A DNA stretch of 25,271 nt, from assembly GCA_035623615.1 (NCBI GenBank), contig DASPTB010000105.1:1-25271 (forward strand), given 5' to 3'. Below the pieces are notes generated by a model. The model made no database searches. It was not told the DNA's origin and saw nothing but the letters and a program-made list of their open reading frames with translations. This document shows positions 6,892 to 12,795 of the stretch, in pieces. The position numbers were made by a program, and so were the translations under genes. How positions within the stretch are numbered: the stretch's first letter is position 1; each line of letters opens with the position of its first letter. The DNA is from DASPTB01 sp035623615. Its GTDB lineage: Bacteria; Actinomycetota; UBA4738.

Positions 6892-7668
6892 TCACCGTGT
6901 CACCAGAAGGATGACCGCGACCACGACACCGACGACGACGACGAAGCGCCGCACGACCTCTTCCTTCAGCCGACGAGCTACCGACGCGCCCGCATATCCC
7001 CCGAGAATCGCGCCCACCGCCATGACCACGGCGAATCCCCATACGACCGCCCCCGACACGACGAAGTAGATCGCCGCGATGCCGTTGATGCAGACGGCGA
7101 GCACGTTCTTGAGCCCGTTCATCTGATTGATGTCTCCGACCCCGAGCATCCCGAGCGCCGCAAGCATCAGGATCCCGATGCCGGCGCCGAAGAAGCCCCC
7201 GTAGACACCGACGAGGAACTGGAACCCGATCGCCGACCACCGGAACAGGCGAGACGAACGAGGGTCCGCGTGAGCGACACGTGCGGTCACACGATTCTGA
7301 GCAGCCAGCAGTCCGGTGGCGAGCAAGATGAGGAACGGCGCGATCGTGCGAAAGAGCGACGCGCCCGTGTGCAGCAGGATGACCGCGCCGATCGCGCCTC
7401 CGACGATCGACGGCGGCAACAGCAGCACGAGCCAGTGCCGCGTGTGCCCAAGCTCGTGCCGGAACCCGACGGCGCCGGCGAGGCTCCCCGGCCAGAGCGC
7501 CACGGCGTTCGTCGCGTTCGCGACGACGGGCCCGACGCCCAAGAAGAGGAGGGTCGGAAAGCTGATCAGGGTGCCGCCGCCGGCGACGGCGTTGACCGCA
7601 CCGGCGACGACGGCCGCGGCGCCGGCGGCCGCATACCGCGCCACCTCGCCAACGGCCGACGCCTCCAC
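6892..7668 (-). CDS. TauE/SafE-family sulfite/anion exporter (integral membrane)
   Basis: This 258-residue, very hydrophobic protein has about eight predicted transmembrane segments in two halves. The first half has the family signature VAGAVNAVAGGGTLISFPTL (21-40). The second half has a matching GVYGGFFGAGIGILMLAAL region, followed by the NQMNGLKN segment typical of TauE/SafE proteins. Members move sulfite, sulfoacetate or related organosulfur anions, but most are uncharacterised. The gene follows an SDR gene by 9 bp and precedes a gamma-glutamyltransferase-family gene by 12 bp, so co-transcription is very likely. Pairing with a gamma-glutamyl enzyme could hint at sulfur or glutathione breakdown; that is inference. 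The start used is GTG 7668; a second in-frame GTG eight codons later is possible. Confidence 0.92.
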   Translation of the reverse strand: MEASAVGEVARYAAAGAAAVVAGAVNAVAGGGTLISFPTLLFLGVGPVVANATNAVALWPGSLAGAVGFRHELGHTRHWLVLLLPPSIVGGAIGAVILLHTGASLFRTIAPFLILLATGLLAAQNRVTARVAHADPRSSRLFRWSAIGFQFLVGVYGGFFGAGIGILMLAALGMLGVGDINQMNGLKNVLAVCINGIAAIYFVVSGAVVWGFAVVMAVGAILGGYAGASVARRLKEEVVRRFVVVVGVVVAVILLVTR

Positions 7669-7677
7669 CGGGCAGCG

Positions 7678-8457
7678 TCAGTCGGCGGCGATCCCGGCGG
7701 CCGTTCCGGCGGCGATCCCGGCACCCATGCCGGCGTCGATCCGGATCGTGGCGCCGTTCATGTGCCGGGCCTCGTCGCACACGAGCCACGCGACGAGGGC
7801 CGCGACGTCGGCGGCGGTCCCGAATCGGCCGGCCGGCGGCAGGGTCCAGTTCGACGGGTCCTCCGCGTGGTCCGAGAAGCCGGCGGGCGTCGCCTGGACG
7901 CCGGGCGCCACATCCCCCGGGCACACCGCGTTCGACCGGACGTTCACCGGCGCCCCCTCCAGCGCGAGCATGTCCGACAGCATCCGCACGCCGGCCTTGG
8001 TCACCGAGTACGCCGCAATCGAGGGGATGCCCCGGATCGCGGTGTCGGACGCGATGTGGACGATCGAGCCGCCACCGCCGTCGCGGATCGGGCTGAAGCA
8101 CGCCCGGGAATAGAGGAAGCCGGCCGTCAGGTTCACGGCGAGCAGCTCGCGCCACGCCGCCGGCGGCGTGGACTCGATCGACCCCTGCAGGATCATGCCC
8201 GCGTTGTTCACGAGCGCGTCGAGCCCGCCGAGGGCCTCCAGCGTGCGTGCCACGGAACCCTCGACGGCCGCCGCGTCGGAGGCGTCGGCCTGCACGAAGA
8301 TCGCGCCCGTCGCCGTCTCGACGTCCTTACCCCGCGCGGCATCGCGACCGGTGAACACGACCGAGGCGCCGTCCGTTCGCAGGCGCTCCACGACCCCCCG
8401 CCCGATGCCCGAAGTCCCCCCCGTGACGAGGATTCGGAGACCGTCGGGGCCGCTCAC
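7678..8457 (-). CDS. Short-chain dehydrogenase/reductase (SDR), second of a tandem pair
   Basis: The 259-residue classical SDR has the cofactor motif TGGTSGIG (12-19), NNAG (84-87), Asn109, Ser137 and the catalytic YSVTK (Tyr150, Lys154). The basic residue after beta-2 (TGRD) suggests NADP(H). The PG motif after the active site (CPGDVAPG) is present. The C-terminus ends in an odd Gly-Ala repeat (GAGIAAGTAAGIAAD). I place the start at GTG 8457, which overlaps the stop of the upstream SDR (GTGA); the frame is open beyond this but the upstream part has no SDR sequence. It is clearly paralogous to its neighbour and shares the same unusual CPGD motif. The substrate is unknown; fatty-acyl ketone, steroid or sugar reduction are all possible in this family. 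Confidence 0.93.
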   Translation of the reverse strand: MSGPDGLRILVTGGTSGIGRGVVERLRTDGASVVFTGRDAARGKDVETATGAIFVQADASDAAAVEGSVARTLEALGGLDALVNNAGMILQGSIESTPPAAWRELLAVNLTAGFLYSRACFSPIRDGGGGSIVHIASDTAIRGIPSIAAYSVTKAGVRMLSDMLALEGAPVNVRSNAVCPGDVAPGVQATPAGFSDHAEDPSNWTLPPAGRFGTAADVAALVAWLVCDEARHMNGATIRIDAGMGAGIAAGTAAGIAAD

Positions 8458-9221
8458 GCGTTCGCCTCCCACGCGCGGTACGAGGCGCGCATCCCACCGT
8501 CGACCAGGAGCGCGGTGCCCGTCACGAACACGGAATCCGGTCCGAGCAGGAACGAGACCACGCCGGCGACATCCGCGGCCTCGCCGATGCGACCCATCGG
8601 AGGCACACGCCAGTCGCTCGTGTCGCCCGGTCGCTCGCGTCCGGAAACGGTTGTCAGCATGCCGGGCAGGATGTCGCCCGGACACACCGCATTCACGCGG
8701 ATCCCGGACGGACCGGCCTCGACGGCGAGCATCTGCGCGAGCGTGACGAGCGCGGCCTTCGTCACTGAGTACGCGCCGATCTCCTCCTCGCCCCACACGC
8801 CGGCGTCGGAGGAGACGTGCACGATCGATCCACCCCCCGACTCACGCAGCAGCGGCAGGCACCTGCGGCTGTAGAGGTATGGCGCGGTGAGGTTCACGTC
8901 GAGGAGCGCCTGCCAGTCCCCCGGCGAGGTCTGCGTGATTGTGCCGTCGACGATGACGCCGGCAACACAGACGAGCGCGTCGAGCCCGCCGAGCTCCTCG
9001 GCGGCGAGATCCACGGAACGGTCGACGGCCTCCTCGCTGGCCGCGTCCGCGGCGACGAACGTTGCACCCGACCGATCCGCGACCTCCTTGCCACGACCCG
9101 CGTCGCGGCCGGTGAACACCACGCGGGCGCCGTCGGCGGTCAGGCGGTCGACCAGACTCGCCCCGATGCCGGACGTGCCGCCCGTCACCAGCGCACGTCG
9201 TCCGTCGAGGAAGCCGCTCAT
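8454..9221 (-). CDS. Short-chain dehydrogenase/reductase (SDR), first of a tandem pair
   Basis: The 255-residue classical SDR has TGGTSGIG (13-20), Asn110, Ser138 and YSVTK (Tyr151, Lys155), so the catalytic tetrad is complete. The structural NNAG motif is replaced by CVAG (85-88), a departure from almost all classical SDRs. TGRD after beta-2 suggests NADP(H). Its ATG at 9221 is preceded by a TAGAAT box 7 nt upstream and no Shine-Dalgarno sequence, so the gene probably heads a leaderless transcript. The downstream genes (second SDR, TauE/SafE permease, gamma-glutamyltransferase-family enzyme, GAF kinase, response regulator) follow on the same strand with gaps of -4, 9, 12, 52 and -4 nt. The substrate cannot be assigned. 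Confidence 0.93.
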   Translation of the reverse strand: MSGFLDGRRALVTGGTSGIGASLVDRLTADGARVVFTGRDAGRGKEVADRSGATFVAADAASEEAVDRSVDLAAEELGGLDALVCVAGVIVDGTITQTSPGDWQALLDVNLTAPYLYSRRCLPLLRESGGGSIVHVSSDAGVWGEEEIGAYSVTKAALVTLAQMLAVEAGPSGIRVNAVCPGDILPGMLTTVSGRERPGDTSDWRVPPMGRIGEAADVAGVVSFLLGPDSVFVTGTALLVDGGMRASYRAWEANA

Positions 9222-9228
9222 CGGCGGG

Positions 9229-9234
9229 ATTCTA
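9229..9234 (-). promoter_or_regulatory. Putative -10 box (TAGAAT) for leaderless transcription of the SDR operon
   Basis: TAGAAT on the minus strand is followed by 7 nt and the ATG at 9221. The sequence and distance match the box before the histidine kinase. The 134-bp divergent spacer (9222-9355) towards the DUF1918 gene holds no other clear feature besides that gene's ribosome binding site. Confidence 0.6.
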
Positions 9235-9355
9235 TCCGCGTACGCGCCGGCGCCGTGAGGGGCCGGGTCTCCCAGCCGTGGCGATGACCGGCGGCCGGGC
9301 GGCCCTCAGCCGTCCGTGCCATCATGGAGGAAGTCAACACTCGGAAGGGGGGCAT

Positions 9356-9568
9356 GTGAGCGCGAAGAAGGGCGACCACATCGTCGTCGAGTCGGAGACG
9401 GTCGGCACGCCCACCCGCGAGGGCGAGATCCTCGAGGTCATCAGCGGGACCGTCGCCGTACGGTACCGCGTCCGCTGGTCCGACGGGCACGAGAGCACGT
9501 TCACTCCGAGCGGCGGCAGCGCGCGGATCCAATCGCGCCCGGCGAAACGCGCCTCGCGCTCCAAGTAA
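9356..9568 (+). CDS. DUF1918 small protein
   Basis: The 70-residue protein matches the DUF1918 family: KKGDHIVVES near the start, TREGEILEVI, then YRVRWSDGHESTFTPSGGSARI. The fold is a small SH3-like beta barrel common in actinobacteria; no function is known. It is soluble, with no signal peptide, and ends in a basic tail (RPAKRASRSK), which could favour nucleic-acid contact, though that is only a guess. I choose GTG 9356 because an excellent purine-rich ribosome binding site (GGAAGGGGGG, about 9343-9352) sits just before it and homology begins there. The frame is open upstream but without family sequence. It converges with the inhibitor gene, 31 bp away. Confidence 0.88.
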   Translation: MSAKKGDHIVVESETVGTPTREGEILEVISGTVAVRYRVRWSDGHESTFTPSGGSARIQSRPAKRASRSK

Positions 9569-9599
9569 CGAGGCCGCGCCGAGCCGCGCCGCGCCCGCG

Positions 9600-9914
9600 T
9601 CAGCTGACGTGCACGCGCAGGGTGTAGGTGTCGCTCGGGGGGATGTCCTCCCACGAGCGGCGGTGCTCGAACTCGACCGTCGCGTCACCCGGCCGTTCGC
9701 CGCGCACGACGAACTCCTGGTCCAGGCTCTCGCCGCGAGCGGGGTGCGCCACCGCATGGTCGGCGGCGGCCGCCGAACCGACCTCGTCGACGGTTACGCT
9801 CGCCGCGTCGCCCTCGACGTGGAACGTCCACAGATACCCCCCGCTCGCGGCGGGCGAGAGCGTCACCCGGTGCTCGGCGCCGGGGCGGAGCTCGATGGAG
9901 GCCGACGACCTCAT
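9600..9914 (-). CDS. Chagasin-like (MEROPS I42) cysteine-protease inhibitor
   Basis: The 104-residue protein has the layout of a chagasin-type inhibitor, an immunoglobulin-like beta sandwich that blocks papain-family proteases with three loops. The BC loop, usually NP-TGY-W, appears as SPAASGGYLW (20-29). The late loop, usually R-PWE, appears as HRRSWEDI (84-91), followed by the final strand TYTLRVHV. The middle part (EFVVRGERPGDATVEFEH) fits the core strands. The start ATG overlaps the stop of the upstream C1 peptidase gene (ATGA), so both come from one message. There is no signal peptide, so it should act in the cytoplasm, on the partner peptidase, unless export is non-classical. The I42 call rests on motif spacing and on the neighbouring papain-like protease; the binding loops are divergent. 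Confidence 0.8.
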   Translation of the reverse strand: MRSSASIELRPGAEHRVTLSPAASGGYLWTFHVEGDAASVTVDEVGSAAAADHAVAHPARGESLDQEFVVRGERPGDATVEFEHRRSWEDIPPSDTYTLRVHVS

Positions 9915-10702
9915 GCCAGCGGCAGCTCCAGGCCTGCGCAGGCCTCGCCCTGCTGCGCCAGCAGCTCCGCGAAGTCGGATGCGTGCATCTTGAAGCGGCC
10001 CTCCAGTCCCCACGATGGGCCCCACGAGTTGTCGAACGTGAACACGTCGGCCGTGGAGTCGTACCCGATCATGAGGTAGCAGTGTCCGCCGGCGATCCGG
10101 CCCGTCGGACGGATGAACCCCTCCTTGTCGGGAGTGAACATGTCCTGTGTCCAGTCCGTGCCGACGACGACCGGCCCGTGGGCGAGGACCCACTGCTCAA
10201 CCTCCTCGACCTTCTCAGCGAAGACGTAGGCGCCGAGGCGGCGACGGTTGACCATCGCCTTGGCGCCGCTTCGCACCGATGAACCGTTCTCCTGCCGTGG
10301 CTGGCCGTCGATCACCTTCGCCTCGTAGTAGATCGCGTGCGCGTCGGCGTTCTGGTAGCGGTCCTCCACCGGCGCGGCGTCGCCCCACCCCGCCCATCCG
10401 AACCCGACGCAATGGTTGGTCTGCCCCTGATCCAGCTGGATCGGATCCTCCCAGACCTTGCTCTTCTCGACGGGAGTTGGGGTGGGTGTCTGGCCACCCT
10501 GGAGCTGTTTGGCCCACCGCCAGAAGACGAGGATGCCCTGCCACGACGAAAAGTACGTCTTGTCGTCGATGACCTGTTGTACCGTCTTGCTCAATAGGTC
10601 GCTCGTGGGCGCGTCGAGCGCCAGCAACGTCGACATCTTCCAGTCGCGCGGATCCGGCTCATACCTGCGCCCGAGCAGCTCGGGACCGATCGTGTCGCTC
10701 AT
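9911..10702 (-). CDS. Papain-like C1-family cysteine peptidase
   Basis: The 263-residue protein keeps the papain catalytic set. The oxyanion Gln92 and nucleophile Cys98 are in LDQGQTNHCVGFGWA, with the same six-residue Gln-to-Cys spacing as papain. His207 is in GGHCYLMIGYD and Asn225 in FDNSWGPSWGLEGRFKM. Papain's CGSCW is changed to TNHCV, so the first disulphide cysteine is missing. About 85 residues precede the catalytic domain. These are not a signal peptide; they could act as a propeptide or a binding region, and include a PTPTP stretch near 72-77. The start is ATG 10702, with a strong GGAGGAGG ribosome binding site; an upstream in-frame extension is unlikely. The next gene, overlapping by 4 nt, is a chagasin-like inhibitor of this protease class. 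Similar bacterial proteins are usually annotated as C1 family peptidases of unknown role. Confidence 0.93.
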   Translation of the reverse strand: MSDTIGPELLGRRYEPDPRDWKMSTLLALDAPTSDLLSKTVQQVIDDKTYFSSWQGILVFWRWAKQLQGGQTPTPTPVEKSKVWEDPIQLDQGQTNHCVGFGWAGWGDAAPVEDRYQNADAHAIYYEAKVIDGQPRQENGSSVRSGAKAMVNRRRLGAYVFAEKVEEVEQWVLAHGPVVVGTDWTQDMFTPDKEGFIRPTGRIAGGHCYLMIGYDSTADVFTFDNSWGPSWGLEGRFKMHASDFAELLAQQGEACAGLELPLA

Positions 10703-10760
10703 GGTGTCCTCCTCCAGACGCACGGCTCGGCGGGCGCCCGCCGGCATCCTTTCTCCGCGG

Positions 10761-10778
10761 TGTCACCGGCGCGTCACC
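10761..10778. repeat. Two heptamer direct repeats at 11-bp spacing upstream of the peptidase gene
   Basis: TGTCACC (10761-10767) and CGTCACC (10772-10778) are separated by 4 bp, giving an 11-bp period (one helical turn). They lie about 60-75 bp upstream of the peptidase ATG, a usual place for activator binding. Heptamers separated by 4 bp are the layout known for SARP-family boxes, and a SARP-like regulator lies about 1 kb away. NarL-type regulators are an alternative. Confidence 0.5.
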
Positions 10779-10860
10779 GGCTCACGGCGGGTGGACGAAG
10801 GGGCGCAACTCGCTCCGCGAGCGAACCCGGGAACATGACCTCCTCGATCGCCTGTGCGCC

Positions 10861-10887
10861 GTGACGCGCATGTGACGGCGCCGTCAC
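10861..10887. repeat. GTGACG direct repeat plus 16-bp perfect palindrome
   Basis: GTGACG occurs at 10861-10866 and again at 10872-10877, 11 bp apart. The second copy is the left half of the perfect palindrome GTGACGGCGCCGTCAC (10872-10887). The same GTGAC/GTCAC core recurs at 10762 and 10773. There is no loop or T-run, so a protein-binding site is likelier than a terminator. It sits between the stop of the response regulator (10911) and the peptidase start. Confidence 0.5.
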
Positions 10888-10910
10888 GACGCCTGCGGCG
10901 GTGCTGACGC

Positions 10911-11564
10911 TTACTCGATCAGGCCGCGTCGCAGTCCCTCGGCGACAGCCGCAGTGCGATCGGACGCGCGCAGCTTCTTGAGGATTCGCTCCACGTACCC
11001 CTTGACGGTCTCCGACGAAAGCGTCAGCCGGCTCGCAATGTCGCGGTTGGTGCAACCGGCCGCCAGGAGCCGAAGCACCTGCAGCTCGCGCGCGCTGAGC
11101 GGTTCGACGTCGGAGGCAGGATCGGTTCCCGTGACTCCGCGAAGGATGGCCGGCGTGGCTTCGGGATCGATGACCAGGTTCCCTTCGTTGACCAGGCGCA
11201 GCGCCCGAATGATGTGGGCGGCGTCCCGCGACTTCAGAAGGTAGCCTCCCGCGCCCGCGCGCACCGCCGCGAGGACCATCTGCGAATCGTCGAACGCGCT
11301 CAGGACCACGACCCGGACTGTGGGGTGGCGTCGCGCGATGGCGCGGGCGGTGTCGGCCACGTCCGCGCCCGGCATGCGCGCGTCCACGATCACGATGTCG
11401 GGCTTCGGATCCAACTCGTCCAGGGTGACGAGGAGATCGGTTCCGGACGCCGCTTCGCCGGCGACCTCGATGTCGTCTTCCAACTCGATGTATTGCCGCA
11501 GACCCTCGCGGGTCAACGGATGGTCATCGGCGATGACGACCCGAATCGGCACCCTTCCCCCCAC
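10911..11564 (-). CDS. NarL/FixJ-type response regulator, no adjacent kinase
   Basis: The 217-residue protein has a receiver domain with Asp13-Asp14, phospho-acceptor Asp61 (VIVDARMPG), Ser89 and Lys111 (GGYLLKS). A LuxR-type helix-turn-helix follows (about 155-215: PLSARELQVL ... IASRLTLSSETVKGYVERIL). All phosphorylation residues are intact. No histidine kinase is next to it, so it is an orphan within this window. It stands upstream of the peptidase-inhibitor pair on the same strand (208 bp gap) and divergent from a SARP-like regulator. The start is either GTG 11564 or GTG 11552; the latter leaves a GGGGGAAGG tract just before it. Targets may include the GTGAC-type repeats downstream of the gene, but that is untested. 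Confidence 0.95.
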   Translation of the reverse strand: MGGRVPIRVVIADDHPLTREGLRQYIELEDDIEVAGEAASGTDLLVTLDELDPKPDIVIVDARMPGADVADTARAIARRHPTVRVVVLSAFDDSQMVLAAVRAGAGGYLLKSRDAAHIIRALRLVNEGNLVIDPEATPAILRGVTGTDPASDVEPLSARELQVLRLLAAGCTNRDIASRLTLSSETVKGYVERILKKLRASDRTAAVAEGLRRGLIE

Positions 11565-11819
11565 ACGACGGCAGCCACGAGCGGCGTTTTGCGCCGACCT
11601 CCATTCTCACCGGCTGTGCGCTTCCTGCCAGTCCCCGTTTGGGGTACGTCATCCGCACCAGGGCATCGTCGAGCACGACCGCTCACCTGGGCTTTCGGCA
11701 CCCACTCGGGGAAGGCGCATCCTCGCGGCGCGCGCCGTTCGCCTGTGGCCCGCGGCGAACGCACCGGCCCCAACTGGGTGGGGTTGATTCGCCGACTGCA
11801 TGCGCAAACCGATCGTCAG

Positions 11820-11825
11820 TAGCCT
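11820..11825 (+). promoter_or_regulatory. Possible -10 box (TAGCCT) for the SARP-like gene in a 296-bp divergent spacer
   Basis: The spacer 11565-11860 separates the response regulator from the SARP-like gene and probably carries both promoters. TAGCCT fits TAnnnT and lies about 35 bp before the chosen start. No good -35 is seen. The spacer also holds a short inverted repeat CGGCG-TTTTG-CGCCG near its left end and CCCC-GTTT-GGGG near 11634; I see no gene in it. Confidence 0.3.
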
Positions 11826-11860
11826 GAGCGCCCTTTTCCGGCAGGCAGTTGGGAGTCACG

Positions 11861-12628
11861 TTGGCGACCCGGCTTCGCATCGAACAAGACGGCGAGCGAT
11901 TGCGGCCGGCCGAGCCGCGTGTTCGCCCTCCGCTCGACCTCACGCTCATCAATGGTTTCGAGCTGCGCCGAGCCGGAGACCCGGTGGCGCTTCCCTTCGG
12001 CGCGCAGCGGCTGGTCGCGTTCCTGGCGCTGCGCGAACATCCGGTGCTCCGGTCGCAGGTCGCGGGGACGCTGTGGCCCGACGCGCTCGACGGCCAGGCG
12101 GGCGCCAACCTGCGGTCCACCCTCTGGCGGATCCGCCGCAGCGGGTGCGCGGCGATCGAGGGGACCGCGGGTCACATCGGACTCGCCCCGTGGGTGGGTG
12201 TCGACCTGCGCGACACCTCGGCCTTGGCTCACCGAGTGCTCGACCCCGCGGCGCGGACCGACGTGTCGCCGTCCACCATCTCCCGCTTCGAGCGCGATCT
12301 CCTCCCCGATTGGTACGAGGACTGGGTGCAAGCGGATCGAGAGCGGTTCCGGCAGATCCGGTTGCACACGCTGGAGCGCCTCGCCGAGCGTCTCGCCGAG
12401 CGCGGGCTCTTCGCCGGCGCCATCGAGGCGGCCCTGTCGGCGATCTCCGGTGAGCCCCTGCGGGAGAGCGCACACCGCACACTCATCAGGATCTACCTGT
12501 TGGAGGGGAACAAAGGCGAAGCCATCCGGCAGTACGTCCTGTACCAGCGCCTGCTGTGGGAGGAGTTGGGCATCCAGCCGTCCACCGAACTCGGACGACT
12601 GGTCGGCGAGTTCGGCCCGCCGCACTGA
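11861..12628 (+). CDS. SARP/BTAD-domain transcriptional regulator
   Basis: The protein (255 residues from TTG 11861) begins with an OmpR-like winged helix. Its DLTLINGFELRRAGDPVALPFGAQRLVAFLAL region matches the start of SARP DNA-binding domains, followed by VAGTLWPDALDGQAGANLRSTLWRIRR (recognition region). The C-terminal half is a bacterial transcriptional activation domain of helical TPR-like repeats, from SRFERDLLPDWYEDWV to GNKGEAIRQYVLYQRLLWEELGIQPS; the late Y--L--EELGI-PS segment is a hallmark. It has no NB-ARC or additional TPR part, so it is the short SARP form. Such proteins usually activate nearby gene clusters by binding direct heptamer repeats. The start is uncertain: TTG 11861 has GGGAG at a good distance, and TTG 11849 is an alternative. 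It is divergent from the orphan response regulator. Confidence 0.88.
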   Translation: MATRLRIEQDGERLRPAEPRVRPPLDLTLINGFELRRAGDPVALPFGAQRLVAFLALREHPVLRSQVAGTLWPDALDGQAGANLRSTLWRIRRSGCAAIEGTAGHIGLAPWVGVDLRDTSALAHRVLDPAARTDVSPSTISRFERDLLPDWYEDWVQADRERFRQIRLHTLERLAERLAERGLFAGAIEAALSAISGEPLRESAHRTLIRIYLLEGNKGEAIRQYVLYQRLLWEELGIQPSTELGRLVGEFGPPH

Positions 12629-12750
12629 TCCATCCCGGCCGGACATCGATCTCCGACTCGCACGTCTTCTCCGCATTCGCCGGGTCTGCTGCCCGTACCG
12701 CTCCCGTAGACTGTCGCGTTGCCGCGACCGGCGGCATGATCCGGTCCCGG

Positions 12751-12785
12751 TCTGAGGCATGAGGTCTGAGGTCTGAGATCTGAGG
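12751..12785. repeat. Heptanucleotide tandem repeat, five units of TCTGAGG
   Basis: The units are TCTGAGG, CATGAGG, TCTGAGG, TCTGAGA and TCTGAGG, directly abutting with no spacers, and followed by TCGACTCGAC (a doubled 5-mer). The array ends 10 bp before the TTG start of the phosphatase gene. Each unit carries GAGG, so the last copy may serve as its ribosome binding site. Confidence 0.85.
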
Positions 12786-12795
12786 TCGACTCGAC

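Noticed and set aside
9569..9599. GC-rich spacer between the convergent DUF1918 and inhibitor genes as a terminator.
   Set aside because: It has repeated GCCGCGCC words but no convincing inverted repeat or T-run.
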